Below, piece by piece: positions 33,600-45,606 of a stretch of DNA of 64,000 bases (position 1 is the first letter of the stretch; every line of letters starts with the position of its first letter). Under the pieces are notes generated by a model, which was not told where the DNA came from, ran no database searches, and was given only the letters and a program-made list of their open reading frames with translations. Location of the stretch: contig OX393561.1 in NCBI GenBank assembly GCA_947652115.1, positions 42,052,426-42,116,425 on the forward strand. Direction: 5' to 3'. The DNA comes from Blastomussa wellsi. Taxonomy: Eukaryota > Cnidaria > Anthozoa > Scleractinia > Plerogyridae. The position numbers and the translations under genes are program-made.

Positions 33600-34589
33600 T
33601 TATTGACATTTCAACAACTTGGATACACCTTGTCGTATTTGTGGATTTCGACGGTGGTACAACACTGGATTGACACTGGACACTATCGAGGCGATTGGAA
33701 AATACAACGGCTCCATGAGCATGGACAGTGGAAGGCTGGCTATCTTTGCAATGATCACAACTATAGCACATGGAATCAACACAAGGACAAGCTCGGCTGC
33801 AACCCAACATGTTGTCACAGTTAATTTGCGCTCGATGGCTGCAGCTGCATGAACTGAATTATTTCCCTGAGCTGAATCTGTTTCTGGGTCGGTATTTTGA
33901 GCCACGGTGTTGTTGTGCTTGTGTAGAACATAAAGCGTTAAAACCTGAGCAACTACAACGAAACATGAGGTTATTATAACATAGCAGGCCTCTAACCCTT
34001 CTATTACATCTTTCGGTACAATGCGAGTTATCTTTGCAGTGATAATGAAAACAGAGAGCAGCCACATGCCAAAACATTCCAAGCACGCGTGCCAGAGTTT
34101 TACACACACCCTATACCACGATGCCTTGGCAACAGCTAAGTAACGATCCAAACTTATAACAGCGAGGCTACCTACAGTGCCGAACAAACACAAGAAGAAA
34201 GAGGTGACCATCAGAGGGTCTTCCCAATCACTGCGATTTGCGCAAACGTGGTGGTTGATAAGTTCCCATATCCTGAATTTTAAATACACTGGGGTGACCA
34301 GCCCTCCCCACAAAAGATCAGTCAAGGTTAAGCTACAGAGCAACAAAAACCCAGGGCGGATTCGAATTCCGCCTCGTAAGATTGCAATCAAGATTGACCC
34401 GTTTGACAGGACAATCCAGATACCTAACGAAGTAATCACTGGTGCAAACACTATATTAGTGTAATAGAAATACTCGCGCTGCAAAGTTTGTGATATGCCA
34501 GGAATGAAACAGCTTTTTCCTCCATCTCGGCGCTGAGTGGTGTGATTCAAGATTCCGGCGTCAGAGAACGAGTCGTTTCTGTTCGCCAT
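33600..34589 (-). CDS. Rhodopsin-like (class A) orphan GPCR 2
   Basis: Single coding exon of 329 residues starting at ATG 34589, four bases after a splice acceptor (TTGTTACCACAG). The N-terminus carries NDS and NHT glycosylation sites. Conserved features: LSNG in TM1, CSLTLTD in TM2, LDRY at 147-150 (canonical DRY), and NPVLYHR near residue 307. Intracellular loop 3 is Ser/Asn/Glu-rich. Shares blocks such as RIRPGFLLLCSLTLTD and VCANRSDW with GPCR 1, so the pair is a tandem duplication; both point left on the minus strand. Acts at the plasma membrane through G proteins by family inference. Confidence 0.92.
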   Translation of the reverse strand: MANRNDSFSDAGILNHTTQRRDGGKSCFIPGISQTLQREYFYYTNIVFAPVITSLGIWIVLSNGSILIAILRGGIRIRPGFLLLCSLTLTDLLWGGLVTPVYLKFRIWELINHHVCANRSDWEDPLMVTSFFLCLFGTVGSLAVISLDRYLAVAKASWYRVCVKLWHACLECFGMWLLSVFIITAKITRIVPKDVIEGLEACYVIITSCFVVVAQVLTLYVLHKHNNTVAQNTDPETDSAQGNNSVHAAAAIERKLTVTTCWVAAELVLVLIPCAIVVIIAKIASLPLSMLMEPLYFPIASIVSSVNPVLYHRRNPQIRQGVSKLLKCQ

Positions 34590-35102
34590 AAACCTGTGGT
34601 AACAAAAAGGATAAAATTTCGTAATATAAAACATACAACTCGGGCCTGAAGAAGACCAAGTAATAAGGGGCTGGAGATTCAAGTGAGATGGGATGTGCAA
34701 GATACTAATAACCCGGTACGAGTGGAGATGGTCGAGTGCAATCCTCAAAGGGCCCTTGTCGGCCACACCTTTGTTATTTTTTAAATGCAAAAATTTCTAA
34801 CCTCTTACTAACCGAGCGCGAGAGCCGTACTTGGGAATATTGGCCCGAGATCGTGGAAGTACGGACCGAGCGTAGCGAGATCGATGTCCAATATTCCCTA
34901 GTATGGCTAGAGCAAGCTAGGTTAGTAAGTAGTTTATTATATGGCGCTCGGGACATCCATGCATGCTTATTAAAAACTGACACACTCACATACGGTGACT
35001 GGCTTTCCGCAGTAACGTGTTTTGAAGCAGTGAATAACTCAGAAGGAACAAGCTAGAAAGAAGTTTTTTTTTAAATTTATTTAATTTTTTAGCAATTAAC
35101 TA

Positions 35103-35219
<117 letters not shown>

Positions 35220-36284
35220 AAGACGTTTGGAGAGAATAACTATAACTAATTCCTACCTTTGGGCAAATTATTGAGCGAGCATAATCAAGTGCCCTTCAAA
35301 GATGTACAGCTCTTCGTTATTTGTTTTCACACACCTAAGTGACACAAAGAAAAAATTTGCATAAGCTATGCTAAGTTTGCTTGACACCAAGCGTCGCCTG
35401 AGTTTGCTAGTTGCTTTCAAATATTTACGGTCGTCCATTCAGCGTTTAAAGTGAACTTCACGAGTCACACTGAAAATTTGTTTAAATTTTCATGAATCAC
35501 TAAATAAATAATATTATTAATAAAAATAACAAAAAGAAAATATAAATAAATTTGTTTGTTTGTTAAGGCCAAATATATACGCCCACTAATTTTCATCAGT
35601 CTGCACGCGTAACGACCACCGAGTCGATTACAGAGCTTCTTTTAATTTCAGCACACAGCCTTGGCGTTAAACCGGTATACAACCGCCCAAAAATTGTTAT
35701 TGCTTTTGCCGAATCCTGCGCCTTCTGCCCGGAAAATGTCGAAAATTGGGGAGGTTAATTGCATGCTAAGTCATTTCATGGTCTATCATCTTTCTCCGTT
35801 CGGAAAGGAACGTTGAAAATTTCCTTGCCATTTAACAAGTTTTCCATTTCCAGGCCCCTTTTAATTAAAGGGGCGAGCAGAACGGAAGGTCTTGTAGGTA
35901 AATGGAAAGCACAAGCTCCTCAGGTTGGTCGCTAAATTTGGAAAATCGCTTACTATTATCGAACGGTCTAACCAACCGGATTCTTCCTACAAATGGTAAG
36001 CACCCATCGTCAGCCATCGAAGGAAAATGCCTGCCTGCCGAGTGAATGTCACCGCGTAAAGCTTCCTCAATAAAGATAACCGCTACCGCATGCACGAATC
36101 GCCATGCGATGAGAAGGTTCAGTGAGGCACAAGACATTGGTTTTCCGAGAAGCGACAATTCAATAACTGTTTCGTCTGTTTTACACTTTTGTAATTAACA
36201 TTTATCATGCCTTACTTATTCTCGTTTTGTTTTTACTTCATTTTTAGGGTCCTCTGACGTGGAATATATGTTGTAGGTTGGTTT

Positions 36285-36457
36285 TCAGGTTAAATCTGCA
36301 TGTTTCCAGTCAATCTGCTTCGACGCCGTGAAGATAACGCGTTTACAATAAGATAAAATAATTCAAATTCATTAAAAGGAAATCTGTACATTGTTTATAT
36401 CTTCAGGTTGAAGCAGATTAACCGAAATTGTAAACAGATTTAACCTGAAATCCAGTT
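36285..36457. mobile_element. MITE-like inverted-repeat element
   Basis: Left arm CAGGTTAAATCTGCATGTTT with AATCTGCTTC; right arm reverse complemented CAGGTTAAATCTGTTTAC with TTAATCTGCTTC. About 170 bp overall, no ORF. Confidence 0.6.
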
Positions 36458-39379
36458 TGAGCTACAACTATTTTCTATTTCCGTTTTATTTATTAGAAAT
36501 CTTCCCAGTTAAAATGCGGCCATTTGGAAACAAATGACGCATTTTTAATAAACGGCTGTCTTCAAAGTGAAAGGCGGGGTTATCTGACATCTTTTCCAGC
36601 GATTATGATTTTTAAAAAATCGATACATTTTGAGACGGTACTTTTTCCTAGTTTTGCACAGATATAAGTTAACAACATTGCGTGAATGCAAAATGAATAT
36701 CTTGCTAAAAGCCGCAATGCCACGCAAAATATCTCGCTATGTTGAAATACCTGGCGAAGGCTTTATTAAATTCTGTGCTCTAAAAACGGCAAAAACACAT
36801 GAAAGGAAACTCACCATTCCTTGAGCGTTGAATTGCTTGATCGGTGTTGCTGGATGGTTTTCAGTGAGTCGCCCGGTCTGAACTATCATGCACTGAATCG
36901 TATGGCAATTTAAACACTTTCTTACAGCACTGAGAAAACTTCCGACTTCCTACATTGTATGAATAATGAGTTATTGACAGGAACGACAGAAATTTGTAAA
37001 AGTGGAGTCGGTGATTATTGAGCACAATGCCAATTCATTAAGACGGAAAATTACAAACTTATTAGACCCTACTTATAAGCATTTTAAAAATCGCGTTGCC
37101 TGCAAGTAGACAAAACTCGAGGAAATTAAAAATAATAGCGAGGTACAAAGTTGCCATGCCATCTATTCTCATTAGGATTTTACTGAGCTCATTAAAATCG
37201 TCCAATCGGGTTACGGTAGACTTTTTTATAAAGAGCAATCTTTGCTTTGGGCATAAAGAAAACCACTTGGATAACGGACAGATATTGTCGTTGCAACATG
37301 AAATAAAACTAGCACCATTATATCTTTGCCGAGCTGTTAATAACGAATTTCTCCAAATACGTGCAGTATCTTGGTTATCGATTTTTTATGCCCTAATCAA
37401 AATGGCTTGTTAAGAGTTCGACTACCAGAAAACATGCAGTGAAAAGTATATGAAGGTGAACTGCAAACAGCTGGCTTTTAGCCTCATTCTCCCAAAGCAT
37501 GCCAGGTGACCGAATGTTCAAATAAAGCAAATTAAAGTAACGTAATGGATCGAGAAAGCTCTCTGATTACGTGGGCCGGGCTGTCCCGGTCAGCCGGTCT
37601 TGTTTCAGTTTGCCGAGATATCGGCACGTCTGTTGAACGCAACAAAAATCAACTTCGCGATTTCATGACAACAAAACAAACCAGCCCGGCTAACCGGGTC
37701 AGCACGCCTCATATAATCAGGCCGAAATGGCTACTAATGCAATGTCTCTGGTGGCCATCTCAAACGACAAATAGCGCTTTGCGGAAGGCGAAACTAGTTT
37801 CATGCGCTAAAACGTATGCAAATTAACGCCAAACTTTTGTGCCTCAGCTCTTTAAATTCCATTTATTCAACTGCCTTCTGCGCTGTTTAATTTGTATTCC
37901 CAATAGTCAATATTGTTGTTTAGTTGATGAAATAAATATGCAAAAAAAAATCTTTAGATAAACGAAATGGAGACAAAAGAGATAATAAAGCCTGCTTTTA
38001 TCCGGTGAACGACAAAAATTTCAATTCTGTCGTTTAATGTTTGGACGAGTTTGTTTGTCGTGATTGTGTAACTTTTTCCCGAGAGAATCATCTAAGAACT
38101 GTTATAACAAGTTTATGTGCATGGTAAAAAATATAAAAAAGAGCGCACATACTGTGCAAAATAGAGAAGAACCCAAACTTCATATGAATCCTCTTCGTAG
38201 AAAAATATGAGTAATAATATAAATAATAATTCGACAAAAAGATGGGAAACGAAAGGCCAGCTTGCGTTTGCCGTTTGCCACATTATTAAAAGTTCTGCAA
38301 ATTTTAATTTTACAGTTTTCTCGCCTACTGGATCTTCTCGCTCGCTTCAATGTTCAGTGGGTTTTAAATTCATATTCAAAGTAAACGAAAATTCGGACAG
38401 ACTGCCCGTGGCATTAAATCTTTTGAACATGAATTAAAAAAGAGCGCTCCATCAAGGAAAAAAAATTATATCAATTTTAAAACATACATTACGATCATTA
38501 TCAATAATAACGGGCGATCAGAACTACCTTTTCCCATTCGGTACAAGTTTTTATAACAAGATTAGAATCCTACATTAACTTAGGGCCCAGCAAAAAACCT
38601 TTCACTGGGTACGAACCCGGAACCTACGTATAATCGGTCCAAGGAGATCTAGAATACGAAAGCAGCGCCCCCTCGCCGGAAACGTTCGAGACTTAGATGA
38701 AGTCTTCCTTTGTGCAGCAGTTAAATTTTCCGTAATAGATGTTTCAAAACGAAACAGACAAAACTTGCGGACCTGGACAAGTTTTTCACTGCTAACTCTT
38801 TGGTTGGTTGGCTAAATGGTTTGGAAAACGATTTTTTATTATTCTTTTTGTTTCGTCTCAATGTGTCACGAAAAAAAAAACGTACACTTTTAATTCATTG
38901 TCTATTTTGTGACAAATTGCGCAATATACTATTATTTAAAATTTTATTATACACTATACTATCGTTCAAAGTCCGGCTTGTGATTCGCAACTATCTTTGT
39001 TCCTCCTCTGGGTTTGGCTCACAAACACAAAAACGCAAAATTCCGATGTCCGGTGAACAATCTGGGGATTGGACGGGAAACTCTGCAAGGTCGATAACAA
39101 TTATTAAATTTCCTTTGCATACATACGGTGTACAAAGCTTAACTTCCAGCGACAGTCTGGACTTTTGGATTGGAAGTGAAATGTTTCAGAAACCTAAGAC
39201 GCTTGAAGGAGGTAGTTTTGGCAGGAAGTGCGCATGCGGGCCACGTTTGACCGCCGTGAAAGGGTTTGGCGTCCCTGTGGGCTCAGACCAATGCCTCAGT
39301 GGTTTCGGGAACATGCGTTTTCGGAGAAGACAACAGCAAAACATTCTTTAAAATTCTGTTAATTCTTTGTGGACATTCG

Positions 39380-42300
39380 TTAGATATGTTCACCATCCAG
39401 CTCTTGAAGAGTTTTTAACAGTGATTTTACCACGTCTTTGTAGCCAGGTAATTTACAACATGGATTGCCGCGTAAATCGATCTTTCGAAGCGATGTGCAC
39501 TCTAGAAGACTTAACAAACAATCTAAATTTGAAATATCTGTACGTTATGTCAAGAAGTATACAAGTGGAAAGTCTAGATATAAAGCTTCCAATTAAACAA
39601 AAACATAAATCACGTTGAATCCGGGAAGGGGGAGTGGGGAGGGCATCACGAGTAAACTCAGGGGGAGAGGGGAGGGTACCATGAGTAAATGCAGGGGAGA
39701 GGGGAGGGCATCATGAGTTAACTCTAAAACATTTGTAACTTCTTAATTTTATAGTTACTTTTCAATATATAAAAGGATACTGTTATTTGCAAGGGACAGC
39801 TCTCGCAGGTTAGAAAGTCTTAGCACATGTCTTTTGGTGATGTGTCGCAGATTATTGTCGCTGGCATCAAGGACTGTAACGCACTGTAACATGCTACATT
39901 CGTCCAAAGAGGTTAACTGATTGTGTGACATGTTGACTTCTTTCGTAAGAACTAGCTGATCCATATGAGACAAAGACGTCAAGTCCTACGAGAAAAAATG
40001 GTAACGAATAAATGGCTATTATAAAACTTTGTTTCTCGCGATAGTTAATTGGAATTCGTACCAAGTGGTTTCAGTAACACTTACCATGTTGGAAAGATCA
40101 ATAGACCTTTTCGTTTCTGCCTACAAAGAAACAAAAAATGGAAATTTGTCAGGAAGGGCGGGCGCATTTTTCAGGGAAATTAAGAAATCTAGTTGAGATA
40201 CAACTACATGATGATCGTACAATTTAGTGAACAAAAACGGTCTCCAACCTTGTTTGAGTGGTGCTTCTCAATAGTGTTTTCTAATCTGAATTTTATTCCT
40301 GAAAAAGTAACAGCAAGGCGCGTTAAAAACCAACATATAAACGTTCACGAGCCAATCATTATCACGATAACATGGTCGGTCGATCTGTTATTCAAGGCAA
40401 TCACATTTCAACTGAGAGCCTTACAAAATGTACCATTGTTTACAAGTATTTGTATGCTTACTAAGATCATTGTAGTACCCTTGTCTGTAGCAGTCGACCT
40501 GTGTAAGCTTTTCTAGATACAAATCTGTTTCGTCTTCGTGTAACAGCGGATTCAAAGCACGCATCAACAGCACCATTGTTAACATTGTCCCTAGAAAAAA
40601 TGTCACAAGACACTGTCAGCCTTGCTTCCAGCAAACACTGTGCACATCTCTGGTATTTACTGCTAAAACATCCAGAAATTTCGGCAGGAATGTTTTGGTA
40701 AGAACCTTTCAGTTTTCCCTGACTAAAAAATGTTGCAAATAATTAACAACTTTTGCTTTTCATCTACCAGATTCAACGCGGCTACTCGGCTCAGTTTCTG
40801 GAAGAATTACCCAAGTCGCTTGTTTTTTCTTTGTGTCCAGAGAAGAGTCACCCTCTCCGCAATCCGCCGTTATTTTGATTTTCAAGCGCCGAATCCAGCA
40901 TCTCGGAAGAATCAAACAGGAATGGCAATCCAAGTACGTCTAGGCAAATGGAAAGTGCCAACTGTAATCCGGAGTTTCCGTTTGGGGTTGCCGAACCCCG
41001 GAACCAAACTGGCTTCCTTTTGTAATTGACGGGCAACCAAAATCTCTAAAAAATTTCCCCATTCGGGGAAAAACCCTGTGAAAACGGTTTGGAATACTTA
41101 CACTTATTGTCGGGTTCCTCTTCTAACAAAAGTCGACAAGAATCTAACTCTTGCTGGAGAACGGAGCTATGAACAGCAGTCAACTCTGCTCTGATAATCA
41201 ACAAAACACAACATTTAATAAGCAGTAACTCAACAAAATCGACTGAACAAACTCTACCACGCAAACATTTTAGTGTTGTCAACCAAGTTCGTTGCTTTTA
41301 TATTTTTTGGTTTTAACTTACTGCATGCGCTTTAATCTACAATTGTTTACGGAAAGACTTCTCAGAATTGTTAGACCACGCAATAAAACACCCACCCCAC
41401 CCCCGAAGCCTGTTCACAGGCTACACATTAGAGGGCTCCCATGGTTTACGGAAAGACTTCTCAGAATTGTTAGACCACGCAATAAAACACCCACCCCACC
41501 CCCGAAGCCTGTTCACAGGCTACACATTAGAGGGCTCCCATGGCATGCTTTATACGTAATAAATTATTAATTGAAGATAACACAACGGACACTTCACTAG
41601 ACAATATAAAGTGGTGGAAACTCTTAAATTCTCCAATTAACAACTGCTAAAACGCCTAAACCCTTCTAGCCTCTTATGCAGATGCTCTTTCTGCAAGATT
41701 GCGTGACAAGCCAAGAAAATAACCTCTGTGTATGAAACTAAAACTCTTCCTGAGCACTTAGTCTTGCCAGTAAATAGCATTCTCAGATGAGAGAACATTG
41801 TTACAAATAAAAAAACCCTTCTTCCACCACTCTGTAAGTTTCCATAGCGGACATGCAGTTGCCCTTTCCATTTTGACCATCTTGTGAGAAGAATCAAAAA
41901 GAGACCCCATCTTTTTAGCAGAAAAAGAGGAGCTGCCCATATTATAGTACAATTTAGTGATCAGTAATTTACCTGAAGAGGTGTAAATCGCATGCAGTAG
42001 TCCACACTTCTAATTCACCTAAAGAAAACACAAGAATAGCATAATATACCGTAGATACAATCAGATGCCAAATTCCTCTTTCCCTTGGTAGCAAGCCTTC
42101 GTTACAAAAATAGACTGCAAACAACCAGACTGCAAACAAGCACAAAGGTAAAGTAAGCAGAACAGAGGCACTCTATTTTCATCAAGGTACACAAACCTTT
42201 TGTTAACACCACGTTACTCTCCAGTTTTCCATCCATAAATTTCACCTTAACAGCTGTATCTTCAGTGGTGTTTAGAGGACGGTGATCACAGGTAAAAATG

Positions 42301-45300
42301 TAAATACTATTAAAGAAAAATGAACCTTTCTCACCGAGAAAAAAAACATTTATCAACAACTGGCAGACAATGATATCTACCAGGCTCTATATTTAACTGG
42401 GTTGATAATGTGAATTGGCCACCGTAAAGAGATTCAAGAGCTGATGTTTCGAGCGTTAGCCCTTATATACAGAAAGATGGAGCTTCGCTATTGGCTGGTG
42501 CCTGGTAACGTGAAAACAACGGAATAAATTAGTTGAATGAAAAGCGTTCGTTGATACCGTGAGGATTAAGAGTGCTGATTTGAAAAATAAATTTTTCTTC
42601 TAGAGTTTTGCGGCTTTCCGTGTTTCCTTGGTGAAGGGGAAGGCCGCAGACTGCCATATGCTGCTTAGAATGATTTGGGAGATTGAAGTGTCTCGCGACC
42701 GGTTTCGATGCAGTTTTGTCGTCTTTCTCTACGTCACGAAGGTGTTCTCGGAATCGGTCGCCTAGTCGTCTCCCTGTTTCGCCGATGTATAACAACAATT
42801 AGACTACGAGCCCGAGTTTTCTATGAGCGAATATTCAACGAGGCGCAAACGAGGGCGAGTAGTCTAATTGTTTTTAATTAGTAGAAACTGAAAAGGTTTG
42901 CTTTCCAAAAGTTACTTTTTTATGTGCTTTTAAGCCAAAAATCAATAAATATTGTGCCTTCAAGGAGCAAAACGCGCGCGATCGTTTTCTATCGGCGAAT
43001 CGAAAACAGTGGGTGAACCAATCAGATTCGCGGATTTCCAATAGAACACAGCTGAGTTTCTACTAATAATTATTACATTTCATTTGAATCACCACCCGCT
43101 TGAAGTCTTCCAACCAGTGATTGAAAACTAAGACTCTGCACAACAAAATCTCTCTTATTGCATTGATGTCAACACTGAATTAATTAATGCAAACAGCTAA
43201 AATTATCTAAGGAAAACAAATAAAAGCAAACTTAAAAAGGATATCCAAACAGTTGAGGGATGGTTGTTGTGGAAAGAATTATTCCATTCTCCAGTGACTT
43301 CACGATACCCGACTGAGACAAAGGGAGCTTCGTTAGGTACCTTCAATGGAAATGAAAGAAGTAAACACATTTGATTAAACAAAATACTGACGTCCAGCGG
43401 TTTTTATAAAATGTTATTCCGGCTCAGGGATGTTGCTAAGGTCCGGCTACCGGCTAATTTCACTTGCTGAAAGAGAGCTTACCGCCGGCTCAAATTTCAC
43501 TAGAAAACAAAGAGTCAAAGAAATTTTTCCAGGTACAATGGTCAGAAAAGCCAGCTGAGTTTGTTTGTGAGCTGGCTTTATAATTTCTTAGCTACATCCC
43601 TGCCAGCTGATGGCTGGAATGTTACCAGTCTGAGAGAAAATATGTGAATTCGCTTAATTACATACACATTGAATATTGTCAGTTATTGATTCTACGGTGA
43701 AAACGGCAGGTTATAGTTTGTACGCATTGCTTGTCTATGATACGACAATGAGCAGTGCAGGGTGAGAGTCACCCAGGGTCATATGTGGGTTTCAGTTTGT
43801 TGTTGGTCCTCAACAACAACAACTTTATTTGTCTTTACATACAAGTTGGGGTAGTTTGCCCCGCAAATACCTGAGAAGCTAGTCGAGGCGGGGCAAGACA
43901 AATACATGAACAACTCAAATAAGCACCTTAAAGATCCAGAGGATTTTTCTGGGGTTTTTCGAGCTACTCTCCCTCCACTTTTCAATTGGGAATCCGAAGG
44001 CTACAGGTTTGCTAGATGCACTTGACTATTTTTTGCTACCCTCATTCAAAAGGGCAATTTTTCCTTTTTTAATGCTAGAAAAGTATTTTGCCAAAATTCT
44101 TATTTTATTGATTGTACACACACCTGGATTGGTTGAGTGAATTGTACAATAATTGTTGCTATGGCTTCATCACACCTCATGTACAGGCAAGATATAACCA
44201 TCTGTGGTCGGGCTGAAGAGAAGAAAAATGAAACTTGAGCACATTTCATTAACAATCATGATGAAATCAATCCATATCTGGATCATTATCTGTGTACAGT
44301 TGACCTACCTCTTCCCAGAAGCCATCTGTGGTAGAACCAAGCACTCTGATCATATGGATCCGTGAAGAACGCATTCTGAGCAAGATCAAACTCTGCAACA
44401 GAACATGGACACATACTGTACTGTTCGAAATAACAATCAAAAAATGGTAATTACACTGTAATAAGGAGGAAAATGCTATCGAAAACATCACTATCCAGTG
44501 CATGGAAAGTGTGCACTCTGGTTTTGTTATAAAATGCTTATCCACAGGGTAGTGATTTATTTGAACATAGGGTAAAAAGAATCAGAATCCACCCTTGATT
44601 TGGCCAGACAGATTATCTTTACTGCCCCTGGTTAGCTCTATTGCATACGGCGAGTTTGAAAATCTGGGTACAAAAATGAAGCAAATGGTAGACAACATCT
44701 ACTCAGTTTCCTCATTAGCATCATCTTTAACTTCCTTAGAATAATCTTCTTTTAAAGAAAATTTAAATTGATAAACTAAAAACTGTTTGCTTGCAAGGGT
44801 AAATGGTAAAAGAAGAAACTGTTTTAATGAGTAATTAAACTGTTGATAGATCAAACATCTTTGAATGGCCAGTGCAGGCAGACCACATTTGAGCATTGGC
44901 CCCCAAATAGAAATAAGATGCTGATTTTTGGCAAGCAGGCATTCTTCATCATACACTTTCTGATGATCTTTTTTGAATCCCATATTTTCAAAAATTTAAA
45001 TATTTGTGACATTACACTTTGCCACTCTATAAATGGGTACCCCTACAATGATCCCTGGCATCCCTTCCAAGGAGAGTGGATTGAAATACTGCGTCTAGTT
45101 GCTTAATGATACAGAGACCATGATAACAGGCCAAGCGGCCTTGTGTACCTTTCATAAGTGCACCTTCCTCCAACCTCTCTTTATCTCCACTTTGATCAGG
45201 ATGGATCAGTGGAAGAAGTTTGCTGCGATAATGCCATGAGGAATAGTTGGAGAAATTTTCTTTGATCTTCTCGGTGCTAAAGCTAAATTCATCACTGGGA

Positions 45301-45570
45301 GACACTCCAGCTTTCTTTACAGAGATTCGTCTATAATCCCAGCAGTGAACTTTAGAAAAAGAGAACATCTACAGTTAACTATTAAATGTTACATGATCCC
45401 ATACGTTTAACTTGCCTGATAAATTTTAATTTAACTGTATTTTTATATACTGCTATTTTATGACATGGCCACTAGTTTATGTAGTCAACCGGTTATCTCG
45501 GATGACCAGTTAGCTCAGTTGGTAATGTCGGACTACTGTGCGGGAAGTCTCCGGTTCGATTCCCAGACCA

Positions 45571-45606
<36 letters not shown>

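Noticed and set aside
38800..39351. 183-codon open frame
   Set aside because: No recognisable motif, mixed composition, no supporting splice sites; likely chance in AT-rich DNA.
41292..41570. Protein with two identical 33-residue repeats
   Set aside because: Arises from the perfect 99-bp tandem duplication in an intron; no independent coding sign.
45500..45575. tRNA gene candidate
   Set aside because: A- and B-box are present, but arms do not pair into a cloverleaf and the sequence continues into a body shared with 61195; it is a SINE head.
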